From the NCBI GenBank assembly GCA_900752445.1, contig CAADVN010000256.1:1-34975 (forward strand): a stretch of DNA of 34,975 nt, given 5' to 3'. The notes beneath the pieces were generated by a model, which searched no databases, was not told the DNA's origin, and saw nothing but the letters and a program-made list of their open reading frames with translations. Position 1 is the stretch's first letter, and each line of letters starts with the position of its first letter. The translations under genes were made by a program, and so were the position numbers. Below are positions 22,777 to 31,207 of the stretch, one piece after another. Source of the DNA: an uncultured Oscillospiraceae bacterium (GTDB lineage: Bacteria > Bacillota > Clostridia > Oscillospirales > Oscillospiraceae).

Positions 22777-25125
22777 ATGAAAAAGACAGCAAGCACACTG
22801 CTCGCCGTTCTGACGGCCCTTCTCCTGCTCACGGGCTGTGCCGGACGGGAGGAGGAGCCGGAGGAGGACTATGCCTATGCCGCGCACTATACCGAGCTCT
22901 CAGACGTGAAGGGTGTGGACATGCCCTGCTGCCTTGCCGGCGGCAGGCTGTATTTCACGGGCACGGCCGAAAGCGAGCCCATCATCATTTACGGTGAGGC
23001 GGAGGGCGAGAACGGCGAGCCCGTCATGTTGGAGAGCAGCTATACCGTCCAGGTCCAGGCGATATACTCGCTGGGCATGGAGGAGCTGGACCTGCGCCGC
23101 GAGTGCTACATACCGGAGCCCCTGCCCGAGGGCGCACGCGGGGACACGGACGTCGCAGACCTCGCCGTCTTCGGCGACGGCGGCCTCGCCGTGCTCGAGC
23201 ACAGGTGGTTCACCATCAAAAACGACGGCACGGTCCCGGAGAGCGAGGGCAGCCTCATCCCGGCCTCCGGCACGGACCTCGACCAGGGCGACCTGCTGTA
23301 TGTCTCGAAGCAGCGCCTGCTGTTTTACGGCCCGGACGGGAGCGAGCGCGGCGTGCTCGACACCTCGCAGCTGCTGCCCGAGGGCGTGGACTATTTCGGC
23401 TGCATTGACCTCGTTGTAGACGGGTCCGACCGGCTCTGGCTGCTGAGCGACCAGGGGCTCATTTTGAGCTGCGGCCCCGACGGCGGGATACTGACCCGCT
23501 CGGAGCTCGAGAGCACGCAGTATTCGCCCGGCTTCTACCTCAGCCGCAGCGGGGACGTGAGCCTCATGCTGGCGCAGACGAGCGGCACGGGCCTCGACGT
23601 CGCCGCGCTCGACCCGGAAACGGGAAAACCCGGCGAGACGCTCTGGAGCCTCGGCAGCGAGGGCTACCTGCTCAGCTTCGGCAGCGAGGCCTGCGACGCC
23701 TGCTATACCGACTCGGAGATGCTCTACGCCGTCAGCGCGGGCACGGAGCCGGAGGCCCTGCTCAATTGGGTGAACTGCGACGTGAACTCCAGCGCCGTGC
23801 TCTGCACCTGCGTGCTCGAGGGCGGCGACGTGCTCATCCTCCTGCGCGAGTACGGGAACTGGTCGCAGGAGCGCTGCTGGGCCGTGCGCCTCGTGAAGAC
23901 GCCGGCGAGCGAGCTCGCGGAGAAGACGCAGCTGAGCCTCGCCTGCCTCTACAGCGACTATGAGATTAAAGAGCTGGTGCTCGACTTCAACCGCAGGAGC
24001 GAGGACTGCCGCATAGAGTACAGGGACTACTCGCAGTACAACACCGACGAGGACAGCTCGCTCGGACTCATGCGGCTCGTGACGGAAATGGGCGCGGGCC
24101 GGACGCCGGATATCCTGCTCACGAACGGCCTGCCCGTGGAGAGCCTCGCCGCCAAGGGCCTGCTCGCCGACCTGTGGCCGCTCATAGAGGCCGACGAGGA
24201 ACTCGGCGGCCGCGAGGGCGTGGTCGAGCCCTTCTTCGACGCGCTCAGCCTCGACGGGCGGCTCTATGAGGTCTGCCGCGGCTTCGCGCTCGAGACCCTC
24301 GCGGGGCCGTCGGCCGTGGTGGGGCCAGAGAGCGGCTGGGGCTTCGACGAGCTCTATGCCGCGCTCGGGCGGATGCCCGAGGGCTGCGCCGTCTTCCCGG
24401 CGGCCTCGGGCTGGACGAGCTTTTACGCCGCCTCGGAGCTGTGCAGCCTCAGCCTCGACGGGTTCGTGGACTGGGAAAACGGCGAGTGCAGCTTCGACTC
24501 AGAGGAGTTCGCGGCTCTGCTCGACTTCGCCTCGCTCTTTCCCGCGAGCATCGACTACGCCGACATGCACCTGAGCGAAAGCGAGAGCCTGCGCTCCGGC
24601 GCCGCCCTGCTCTGCCCGCTCTATATCACGGGCTTTTCACAGTACGCGAATTACGCCAGCTGGTTCGGAGAGGCCGGCATGACCGCCATAGGCTACCCCG
24701 AGCTGCCCGGCAGCGGCGCCGTGTTCGCGCCGGACTACATCGGGCTCGCCATCTCGGCCGGCTGCGAGGACATCGGGGCAGCGTGGGGCTTCGTGCGCCA
24801 GCTTTTGGACAAGGAGTACCAGCTCGGCGGCAGCTACGGCATGGCCGGCTTCCCGACGAACAGGGCCGCCTTCGACAGCCGGCTCGAGAGCGCGCTCGAA
24901 GGCTCCGGCAGCGCCGGGGACAGGCCCGCCTTCACCGAAGAGCACGCGGGGGCGCTCCTCGCGCTCATAGAGGACACAAGGCTCGCGCGCAACTGGCTCG
25001 ACGACGGGCTCCGGGCCATCATAGACGAGGAGCTGTCCGCCTTCTTCGCCGGCGCAAGGGACGCGCAGGCGGCCGCCGGGCTCATCCAGGACCGCGCCAG
25101 CACCTGGATAAAAGAGCAGCTGTGA
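22777..25125 (+). CDS. Solute-binding lipoprotein with propeller-like N-terminal domain (copy 2)
   Basis: This 782-residue tandem paralogue of the preceding gene has signal peptide and lipobox LLTGC (Cys at about residue 22) and an opening (YAYAAHYTELSDVKGV) parallel to copy 1 (YGYVAKYTELDGEFEGI). Propeller-like blades extend to about residue 380, then a family 1 binding domain follows (KTQLSLACLYSDYEIK, PDILLTNGLPVESL, LPGSGAVFAPDYIGLAIS). The copies are clearly diverged at the protein level, so they may bind different ligands. SD GAGGGAGGGG precedes ATG 22777, 36 bp after copy 1, in the same transcript. It ends DRASTWIKEQL, matching the end of copy 1. Confidence 0.9.
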   Translation: MKKTASTLLAVLTALLLLTGCAGREEEPEEDYAYAAHYTELSDVKGVDMPCCLAGGRLYFTGTAESEPIIIYGEAEGENGEPVMLESSYTVQVQAIYSLGMEELDLRRECYIPEPLPEGARGDTDVADLAVFGDGGLAVLEHRWFTIKNDGTVPESEGSLIPASGTDLDQGDLLYVSKQRLLFYGPDGSERGVLDTSQLLPEGVDYFGCIDLVVDGSDRLWLLSDQGLILSCGPDGGILTRSELESTQYSPGFYLSRSGDVSLMLAQTSGTGLDVAALDPETGKPGETLWSLGSEGYLLSFGSEACDACYTDSEMLYAVSAGTEPEALLNWVNCDVNSSAVLCTCVLEGGDVLILLREYGNWSQERCWAVRLVKTPASELAEKTQLSLACLYSDYEIKELVLDFNRRSEDCRIEYRDYSQYNTDEDSSLGLMRLVTEMGAGRTPDILLTNGLPVESLAAKGLLADLWPLIEADEELGGREGVVEPFFDALSLDGRLYEVCRGFALETLAGPSAVVGPESGWGFDELYAALGRMPEGCAVFPAASGWTSFYAASELCSLSLDGFVDWENGECSFDSEEFAALLDFASLFPASIDYADMHLSESESLRSGAALLCPLYITGFSQYANYASWFGEAGMTAIGYPELPGSGAVFAPDYIGLAISAGCEDIGAAWGFVRQLLDKEYQLGGSYGMAGFPTNRAAFDSRLESALEGSGSAGDRPAFTEEHAGALLALIEDTRLARNWLDDGLRAIIDEELSAFFAGARDAQAAAGLIQDRASTWIKEQL

Positions 25126-25200
25126 CACAAAAGAGACAAAATAGATACAAGATACGGGGTATTTTGTCGAAATATCCAGCACAAATTGTGATAAATACTG

Positions 25201-25229
25201 TTGAGCTTTGCTGTTCTATGTGATATAAT
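25201..25229 (+). promoter_or_regulatory. Strong promoter for the permease genes
   Basis: TTGAGC (25201-25206), a 17-base spacer and TATAAT (25224-25229) with a TGA extension lie about 47 bases before the first permease start. The permease and adaptor genes can therefore be expressed apart from the binding proteins. No hairpin terminator is obvious between 25126 and 25200. Confidence 0.85.
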
Positions 25230-25275
25230 ACAGAGGTGTGACGACAGTCACGCAGGGACGGAGGGAGCAAGGTAT

Positions 25276-26187
25276 ATGAAAGCCCTGTCGGCCAGACACA
25301 AAAGGCTGCGCGGCGAGCGCAGGCAGAGAAAACTCAAGGACCTGGCGCTCAGCCTGTGCTTTTTGGGACCCAGCCTTCTGGGCGTGCTCATATTCTTTGT
25401 CCTGCCCTTCTGCGTGGTCGTGTACTACTCGGTCATAAGAAATTCGATAAATCCGGAGTTCGTCTTCCTGGACAACTTCATCGCGCTGTTCCAGAACTCG
25501 GCCTTCAGGGACGCGGCGAGGAACACGGCGACGTTTTCGGCGCTGGCAGTGCCGCTGGCGGTGGTGCTGGCGCTCGGGCTTGCGATGCTGCTCGAGGCGA
25601 GGATACCGCTCAAGAGCCAGTTCCGCACCTTTTTCCTGAGCCCGATGATGGTCCCCGTGGCCTCGGTGGTGCTCATCTGGCAGGTGCTCTTCAGCAACAA
25701 CGGCGTCATAAACGACATCACCGCCCTCTTCGGCGCGGACAAGATAGACTGGATAAAGTCCGAGTACGGCCAGATTGTCATACTCAGCCTGTTCCTCTGG
25801 AAGAGCCTCGGCTACAACATGATACTCTTCATGTCCGCCATTGCGAACATACCCAAGGAGCTGCTCGAGGTGGCGGACGTCGAGGGCGCGTCGGAGACCT
25901 ACAAGTTCTTCGCCATCAAGCTGCGCTATCTCTCGCCCACCGTGCTTTTTGTTACGATACTCTCGCTCATAAGCTCCTTCAAGGTCTTCCGCGAGGTGTA
26001 CCTGATGACGGGCGGCTATCCGGTGAGCAGCCTGTACATGCTCCAGCACTTTATGAACAACACCTTCATCTCCCTGGACTACCAGAAGATGTCCTCCGCG
26101 GCCGTGGTCATGGCCATCGCCATGGTCGTCATCATTGCCGTCCTGTTCAAGGTCGAGGACTGGTTCGGAAAGGACGTGGAGGGATGA
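25276..26187 (+). CDS. Sugar-type ABC transporter permease, MalF/UgpA class
   Basis: This is a 303-residue inner-membrane permease with about six helices (LCFLGPSLLGVLIFFVLPFCVVVYY at the start). The EAA loop that contacts the ATPase reads EVADVEGASETYKFFAIKLRYLSPT (about residues 197-221). The SD GGAGGGAG and ATG 25276 fix the start; frames open further upstream have no SD. It overlaps the next permease by ATGA. It is the usual partner of carbohydrate-class (CUT1) binding proteins. No ATPase follows, so it must use one encoded elsewhere, such as a shared MsmX-like protein, as many Firmicute CUT1 importers do. Confidence 0.93.
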   Translation: MKALSARHKRLRGERRQRKLKDLALSLCFLGPSLLGVLIFFVLPFCVVVYYSVIRNSINPEFVFLDNFIALFQNSAFRDAARNTATFSALAVPLAVVLALGLAMLLEARIPLKSQFRTFFLSPMMVPVASVVLIWQVLFSNNGVINDITALFGADKIDWIKSEYGQIVILSLFLWKSLGYNMILFMSAIANIPKELLEVADVEGASETYKFFAIKLRYLSPTVLFVTILSLISSFKVFREVYLMTGGYPVSSLYMLQHFMNNTFISLDYQKMSSAAVVMAIAMVVIIAVLFKVEDWFGKDVEG

Positions 26188-27071
26188 GGAAAAAGAAATA
26201 TTTCTCGAGGACGGTCATCTTCCTCATCTGCGCGGTGCTGGCGGTCATCTTCCTGCTGCCGACGCTGCTGACGATCTCGAACTCCTTTATGACGCAGACG
26301 GAGATAACGGCAAACTACGGCGTCATCTTCCAGAACGCCTCGGGCTCGGGCGGCAAGACCTACGTGTCGGAGAAGGTGAACCTCAAGTTCATACCGGACA
26401 AGGTCTCGCTGGAGCAGTACATAACGGTGCTGTTGAAGAGCCCGGACTATCTCTTGAAGTTCTGGAACTCGGTCATCCTGGTGGTGCCCATCGTGGTGTT
26501 CCAGGTGGCGGTGGCCTCGATAGCGGCCTACGGCTTCACGCGCTGGCGCGGCAGGGTGCGGGCGGCGATATTCTTCTTTTACGTCATCCTGATGCTGATG
26601 CCCTATCAGGTGACGCTGGTGCCGAACTATCTGGTATCGGAGTGGCTGCACATCCTGAATACCCGCTGGGCGATAATCCTGCCGGGCATATTCGCGCCGT
26701 TTTCGGTGTTTTTGCTGACGAAGTTCATGCGGAGGATACCCTACTCGCTCATAGAGGCGGCGAAGATAGACGGCGCGGGCGAGTGGCAGGTGTTCTCGAA
26801 GGTGTGCATGCCGCAGTGCCGCGCGGCGATGTACTCCATCGCCATACTGGTGTTCATCGACTACTGGAACATGGTGGAGCAGCCCATCGTGCTGCTGCAG
26901 GACGCCGAGAAGCAGCCGCTTTCGGTGTATCTATCGACGATAAATACGGGCGAGGTCGGCCTGGCCTTCGCCATAGCGACGATATACATGGTGCCGACGC
27001 TGCTGCTGTTTCTGCACGGCGAGGAGTACCTGGTCGAGGGCATCGCGACCCAGGGCTCAGTGAAGGGCTGA
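26184..27071 (+). CDS. Sugar-type ABC transporter permease, MalG/UgpE class
   Basis: This is a 295-residue membrane protein. TM1 is VIFLICAVLAVIFLLPTLL, followed by an external loop of about 60 residues and the core helices. The EAA loop reads LIEAAKIDGAGEWQVFSKVCMP (about residues 188-209) and matches the consensus well. ATG 26184 overlaps the stop of the first permease. The external loop (ITANYGVIFQNASGSGGKTYVSEKV) is long for the family. It forms a heterodimer with the preceding permease to import the ligand delivered by the binding lipoproteins. Confidence 0.93.
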   Translation: MRKKKYFSRTVIFLICAVLAVIFLLPTLLTISNSFMTQTEITANYGVIFQNASGSGGKTYVSEKVNLKFIPDKVSLEQYITVLLKSPDYLLKFWNSVILVVPIVVFQVAVASIAAYGFTRWRGRVRAAIFFFYVILMLMPYQVTLVPNYLVSEWLHILNTRWAIILPGIFAPFSVFLLTKFMRRIPYSLIEAAKIDGAGEWQVFSKVCMPQCRAAMYSIAILVFIDYWNMVEQPIVLLQDAEKQPLSVYLSTINTGEVGLAFAIATIYMVPTLLLFLHGEEYLVEGIATQGSVKG

Positions 27072-27110
27072 GCCTATGAAGCTACATAAGAAGACGGAGG
27101 AAAACGCAAG

Positions 27111-28976
27111 ATGACTGAGCAGAGAGTCAAAAACAGGGGCTGGGTCAAGAACGTCGCCATCATATTTTTGGCGGTCATGCTCGTTCTGACTTTTTTCTCC
27201 AACACGATAATGAACATGTCCCTGCCCGAGGCGGCGGTGCAGTATGTGCAGTCGGGCGCCATCACGACGCAGATAAGGGGCACGGGCACGATCACGGCGA
27301 AGGAGACGTATGAGGTAAAGACCACGACCTCGCGGAAGGTGCAGTCGGTGCTGGTGACGACGGGGCAGCAGGTGAAGGTCGGGGACGTGCTGATGCTGTT
27401 CGCGGCGGGCGAGGGCTCGGAGATAGAGGAGCTGCAAAAGCAGCTGGACGAGGCGAAGTACGCCTATCAGGAGAAGCTCATAAACGCGAGCGGCGGCGGC
27501 AGCGAGGTGGCGCGCGCTCAGGAGAAGCTGCAGGAGGCGATAGCCGACAGGGACGCCAAGGCCGTGCCGTATACGGTGCAGGACATAGAGGCGGCCAAGC
27601 AGCGGCTCGAGGCGGCGAAGAAGGAGTATCAGGAGCTGACCTACGCCCTGGAGGACGCGGGCGGCTATGTCGAGGGCGGCAGCGGCGACACGCTCAAACA
27701 GCTGCGCGACGCCATGGACGAGGCGAAGCTGAAGCTAGACTCGAGCGAGATACGCTATGACAAGGAGAAGGCCTTCGTGGAGCGCCTGGCCCAGGACGCC
27801 AAAAACCGCGGCACGCAGTCCGGCAGCGTTGACGCCTTTGCAGAGGCTATCTGCGGAGCTTTTTCGGCGGCGGAGGGCTCGACCGTGCGGGGCTACTTTG
27901 TGGATTTTGCCGATAACACCTATGCCGAGCGCTATAACCTCGGCATAGATAAAGTGAATATAGACGACAGCACCTACTCCAAGCTCGTGCGTGAGCTGCC
28001 GAGCCAGAGCCTCACGGCGGTGGCCCAGGGCTACGGCGTGATAATAGAGGCCAAAAAGGCCTATATCACCGCCAAGGACGCCTACGACAAGGCGCTGGCG
28101 CAGACGCAGGACCAGAATGCGGAGCTCAACCGGATGCTGACCGAGGCCAAGCGCTATATGGACGCGCAGCAGACGGAGTACGACTCGATGGTCGAGAAGA
28201 AGGCGGCCTACGACGCGGCGAAGGACACGGTGGTGAGCTGTGAGACGGCGCTCGCCAGCCTGCTCAAGAGCTCGCAGACGACGGGGCTGGATTTGAGCCG
28301 GCAGCTGAAGACGATACAGGAGCTCGAGGCGAAGATAGCGGAGCTGAGCGCGGGCGAGAAGGACGAGAACGGCGTCGTGACCGGCGGGCAGGTGGTGTCC
28401 GAGGTGAACGGCATCGTGAAGCAGATAAACGTCTCGGCTGGCAGCAGCACGGACCCGAGCTCGGCGGCGCTGACGATAGAGGTGCCGGACCGGGGCTATA
28501 CGGTGAGCATGAGCGTGACGAACGAGCAGGCGCAGAAGGTGGTCATCGGCGACTCGGCCGAGGTGAGCACGGGCTACTGGGGCGGCTCGGACATGCAGGC
28601 GCGGCTCGTGGGCATACGCACGGACACGCAGAACCCGCAGTCCGGCGGTAAGCTGCTGGTGTTCGACGTCACGGGCAGCAGCGTGGAGAGCGGCACGCAG
28701 GCCTCGATCTCGATAGGCCAGCGCAGCCAGAACTATGAGACCATCGTGCCGAACAGCGCCTTGAGGTCGGACTCGAACGGCAGCTTCGTGCTGGTGGTCG
28801 TGGCGAAGAGCAGCCCTCTGGGCAACCGTTTCGTGGCGACGAGGGTCGATGTGACGGAGCTGGCGAAGGACGACGTGAACACGGCGGTATCCGGCGGGCT
28901 CTCGGCCTACGACATGGTGCTGACCACGGCCACGAAGCCGGTGGAGGACGGCATGCTGGTAAGGCTGCCTGACTGA
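27111..28976 (+). CDS. Large HlyD/MFP-like periplasmic-adaptor family protein
   Basis: This 621-residue protein has one N-terminal membrane helix (VAIIFLAVMLVLTFFSNTIM) and then an extracytoplasmic part. The first biotinyl-lipoyl half is VQSVLVTTGQQVKVGDVLMLF. A very long alpha-helical, coiled-coil region with many Lys/Glu heptads spans about residues 100-430. The second lipoyl half (VVSEVNGIVKQINVSAGSS) and beta-barrel domains (IEVPDRGYTVSMSVTNEQ, SISIGQRSQNYETIVPNSAL) follow. It is longer than usual MacA/HlyD adaptors. An SD GGAGG precedes ATG 27111, 39 bp after the permease. It probably works with the two-helix MacB-core protein downstream. Its role next to an importer is unclear. Confidence 0.85.
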   Translation: MTEQRVKNRGWVKNVAIIFLAVMLVLTFFSNTIMNMSLPEAAVQYVQSGAITTQIRGTGTITAKETYEVKTTTSRKVQSVLVTTGQQVKVGDVLMLFAAGEGSEIEELQKQLDEAKYAYQEKLINASGGGSEVARAQEKLQEAIADRDAKAVPYTVQDIEAAKQRLEAAKKEYQELTYALEDAGGYVEGGSGDTLKQLRDAMDEAKLKLDSSEIRYDKEKAFVERLAQDAKNRGTQSGSVDAFAEAICGAFSAAEGSTVRGYFVDFADNTYAERYNLGIDKVNIDDSTYSKLVRELPSQSLTAVAQGYGVIIEAKKAYITAKDAYDKALAQTQDQNAELNRMLTEAKRYMDAQQTEYDSMVEKKAAYDAAKDTVVSCETALASLLKSSQTTGLDLSRQLKTIQELEAKIAELSAGEKDENGVVTGGQVVSEVNGIVKQINVSAGSSTDPSSAALTIEVPDRGYTVSMSVTNEQAQKVVIGDSAEVSTGYWGGSDMQARLVGIRTDTQNPQSGGKLLVFDVTGSSVESGTQASISIGQRSQNYETIVPNSALRSDSNGSFVLVVVAKSSPLGNRFVATRVDVTELAKDDVNTAVSGGLSAYDMVLTTATKPVEDGMLVRLPD

Positions 28977-28977
28977 T

Positions 28978-30138
28978 ATGAGGATAAAGGCGACGGTAAT
29001 AAGGCGGCTGGGCGCGGCGAAGCTGCCCGGGCGGGGCAAGCTGGCGCTGTGGTGCGCGGGCGCGGTGCTGGCGCTGTGCTGCCTGGGTCTGGTCCTGCTC
29101 TGGGGCAGGCTGGCGGGCACGCTGCAGAGCCAGCTCGCGGCGGAGCGCTACAGGGGCGAAAATGAGCAGCGCTATGCCCAGGTCTCGGCCTTCTTCCCTG
29201 TGGGCGCGGAGCCGGGGATATCGGAGATAAACAGCTTCCGCCAGGGCATGGACGGCAAGCTGCTGGACGTGTCGATGGAAGCGGCGGAGGGCGCGCCGGC
29301 GCTGTGGTTCGACGCCTACAGCGGCACGGGCGAGCTGACGGTGAAGGGCGTGAAGGCCTCAGCCACGGTCCCGGCGACGGGCGTGGGCGGCGAGTGGTTC
29401 CGCTTCCACCCGCTGGAGCTGCGCTCGGGCGGGTTTATCACCGAGGACGAGCTCATGCACGACAGGGTGATACTCGACGAGAAGCTGGCCTGGCAGCTCT
29501 TCGGCGGCTACGAGCTCACGGGGCTGACGGTGACGATAAACGGCAAGCCCTTTGTTATAGCGGGCGTTGTGGCGATGGAGGACGACCGGGCGAGCGCGAA
29601 GGCGCATGAGACGAACGGGGAGATCTTCCTGCACTTCGACGCGCTGCAGCAGCTTTTGGGCACGGAGGGCTCGGGCGGCGTGAGCTGCTATGAGCTCGTG
29701 TGCGCGGAGCCGATCTCGGGCTTCACGCTGGGCCTGCTGACAGAGGGCTTCAAGGGCGCGCAGACCGTGCAGAATACGGGCCGCTTCGCGCTCGGGAACA
29801 TTTTCGGCCTGCTGCGGGGCTTTGGCGAGCGCTCGATGCAGGCGAGCGGCGTGGTGTACCCCTACTGGGAGAACGCGGCGCGGCTGACGGAGGACAATCT
29901 TGCGCTCATCCTGGCGGGCATGCTGCTGACGGCGGTGCTCCCGCTGGCGCTGGTGTGCACGGCGCTGGTGAGGCTGCTGCGGCGCTGCTGGCTGCGCCTG
30001 CGCTGGGACATAGGCCCGGCTGTGACGGAGCGGGCCCTGGACAGGCTGCGCGCCCGGCAGCAGATAGCGCTCAAGCGCCGGCAAAAACGCATAGAGGCCC
30101 GCTGGGAGAAGGACGAGGACGAGGGCGAGGCCCGGTAA
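28978..30138 (+). CDS. MacB-periplasmic-core protein with only two membrane helices
   Basis: This 386-residue protein has TM1 at about residues 25-45 (LALWCAGAVLALCCLGLVLLW). An extracytoplasmic domain like the MacB/FtsX periplasmic core follows (MEAAEGAPALWFDAYSG, RSGGFITEDELMHDRVILDEKLAWQLFGG, TINGKPFVIAGVVAMEDDRAS). TM2 is at about 312-334 (LALILAGMLLTAVLPLALVCTAL), then a strongly basic/acidic tail ends at the stop. Canonical MacB/FtsX permeases have two further helices, which are absent here, and a terminator follows directly, so the short form is native. The start is one base after the adaptor stop, so coupling is likely. The function is inferred as an adaptor partner and not as a complete transporter. 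Confidence 0.75.
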   Translation: MRIKATVIRRLGAAKLPGRGKLALWCAGAVLALCCLGLVLLWGRLAGTLQSQLAAERYRGENEQRYAQVSAFFPVGAEPGISEINSFRQGMDGKLLDVSMEAAEGAPALWFDAYSGTGELTVKGVKASATVPATGVGGEWFRFHPLELRSGGFITEDELMHDRVILDEKLAWQLFGGYELTGLTVTINGKPFVIAGVVAMEDDRASAKAHETNGEIFLHFDALQQLLGTEGSGGVSCYELVCAEPISGFTLGLLTEGFKGAQTVQNTGRFALGNIFGLLRGFGERSMQASGVVYPYWENAARLTEDNLALILAGMLLTAVLPLALVCTALVRLLRRCWLRLRWDIGPAVTERALDRLRARQQIALKRRQKRIEARWEKDEDEGEAR

Positions 30139-30151
30139 ATGGAATAGGGAA

Positions 30152-30185
30152 ACGGGATGCATCCGAAGATGCGTCCCGTTTTTTT
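30152..30185 (+). terminator. Rho-independent terminator of the transport cluster
   Basis: ACGGGATGCATC (30152-30163), loop CGAA and GATGCGTCCCGT (30168-30179) form a 12-base stem with one G-T pair, followed by TTTTTT. Confidence 0.95.
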
Positions 30186-30252
30186 ATGGCTGCGCGGGCA
30201 GTGTAAAAGGCCCGGCCGTCCACATAGACTGTCCATGCGGAGGTGATGCGGG

Positions 30253-30633
30253 ATGAAGCGCCTGGGCGAGCCTGAGTTCTGGCTGCTGGTGTTCCTGGCG
30301 GTGCTGCTGGCACAGTCGGCGCTGGGCCTGTTTTTCCCCGCGCCCGAGGCGGCGGGCGGCATTGATGTCATCATACGTACCTCGGCGGCGGGGGTCTTCG
30401 GCTCGTTCCTGAGCTCCTGCACGCCGGTCAGGAGCCCGCGCAGGACGCTGACCGTGGCGCTGGCGGGGCTGTACTGCCTCGCCCTCCTGCTGGTGTTGAG
30501 GGCGGCCTCGGTCACGCGGCCCTGGCTGCTCGGCACCGACTCCGCCACTGCCGCCGTGGCCCAGCTGCGCGACTTCGTCTCAGGCAGCGTGGGCTTTCTC
30601 ACCGGCGGCGGGAACGACCAAAATCAGCTGTGA
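30253..30633 (+). CDS. Small hypothetical membrane protein
   Basis: This 126-residue protein has two clear hydrophobic segments (FWLLVFLAVLLAQSALGLFF, residues 9-28, and LTVALAGLYCLALLLVLRA, about 66-84) and a possible weaker one around 38-55, then a C-terminal tail of about 40 residues that is only mildly hydrophobic. I do not recognise the family. The SD GGAGGTGAT (30239-30247) is a near-perfect complement of the 16S rRNA end, implying strong translation. It is 16 bp upstream of the beta-sandwich protein and probably co-transcribed with it. It starts after the transport-cluster terminator, so it is a separate unit; no clear promoter is seen. Confidence 0.75.
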   Translation: MKRLGEPEFWLLVFLAVLLAQSALGLFFPAPEAAGGIDVIIRTSAAGVFGSFLSSCTPVRSPRRTLTVALAGLYCLALLLVLRAASVTRPWLLGTDSATAAVAQLRDFVSGSVGFLTGGGNDQNQL

Positions 30634-30649
30634 ACCTGGAGGTAAGAAT

Positions 30650-31153
30650 ATGGCCGAAATAAGGCAGGACCTGCTGAGTTTGAACTACAGCCCCAGCTTC
30701 AGCATCAGCGGCATGGAGGAGGCGGACGTAAATCTCAGTCTGCCGCCCGCCGTGGTACAGGGCTCCATCACCGGCACGGTGACGAGCGGGAGCCTGCCCC
30801 TGGAGGGCGCCACCGTCAAGCTCTTTGACAGCGCGGGGCAGCCCTATCAGCACACGCTGACGGACGCCTCGGGCGCCTTCAGCTTCGAGAGCGTGCCCGC
30901 GGGCACCTACAGCCTGGCCATGGCCGTCGATGGCCGGACCTATAACGGCACGGTCAGCGGCATCATCCGCGACACCGCCGGGGCGCCGGTGGCCAACTGC
31001 TTCGTGGGCCTCTACGCGGTGACGGAGCTCGGCGGCGTCCAGACGGAGACGCTCATTGCCTCGACCCGCACGAACGACGAGGGCAAGTACCTCTTCGGCG
31101 GCGTCCTCGCCGGGACCTATATGATAAAGGCGAAGCTCGAGCAGCTTGGCTGA
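30650..31153 (+). CDS. Carboxypeptidase-regulatory-like beta-sandwich protein
   Basis: This 167-residue protein contains two tandem Ig-like CarboxypepD_reg domains. The first is VQGSITGTVTSGSLPLEGATVKLFDSAGQPYQHTLTDASGAFSFESVPAGTYSL, about residues 36-90, in pieces typical of the family (GAFSFESVPAGTYSLAM). The second is shorter (ISGIIRDTAGAPVANCFVGLY-like, then GKYLFGGVLAGTYMIKAKL). No signal peptide is present, which is unusual for a fold commonly found on surface proteins. The N-terminal 35 residues (LSLNYSPSFSISGMEEADVN) are unassigned. The SD GGAGG precedes ATG 30650 by 8 bases. It is paired with the small membrane protein upstream. The partner and ligand are unknown. Confidence 0.8.
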   Translation: MAEIRQDLLSLNYSPSFSISGMEEADVNLSLPPAVVQGSITGTVTSGSLPLEGATVKLFDSAGQPYQHTLTDASGAFSFESVPAGTYSLAMAVDGRTYNGTVSGIIRDTAGAPVANCFVGLYAVTELGGVQTETLIASTRTNDEGKYLFGGVLAGTYMIKAKLEQLG

Positions 31154-31163
31154 GCAAACAAGA

Positions 31164-31187
31164 AGGGCCGCGCAGCCGCGCGGCCCT
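31164..31187. terminator. Hairpin between convergent genes
   Basis: A perfect 10-base stem AGGGCCGCGC (31164-31173) and GCGCGGCCCT (31178-31187) has loop AGCC. The plus side lacks a good T-run (GTCTGTATCCTTT). The minus side reads TTCTTGTTTGC, so it probably serves nadE as well as the beta-sandwich gene. Confidence 0.7.
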
Positions 31188-31207
31188 GTCTGTATCCTTT
31201 AGCTTCC

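Noticed and set aside
25126..25200. Terminator between the second binding protein and the permease promoter
   Set aside because: Only a weak imperfect inverted repeat around GGTATTTT/AAATATCC is present, with no GC stem or T-run.
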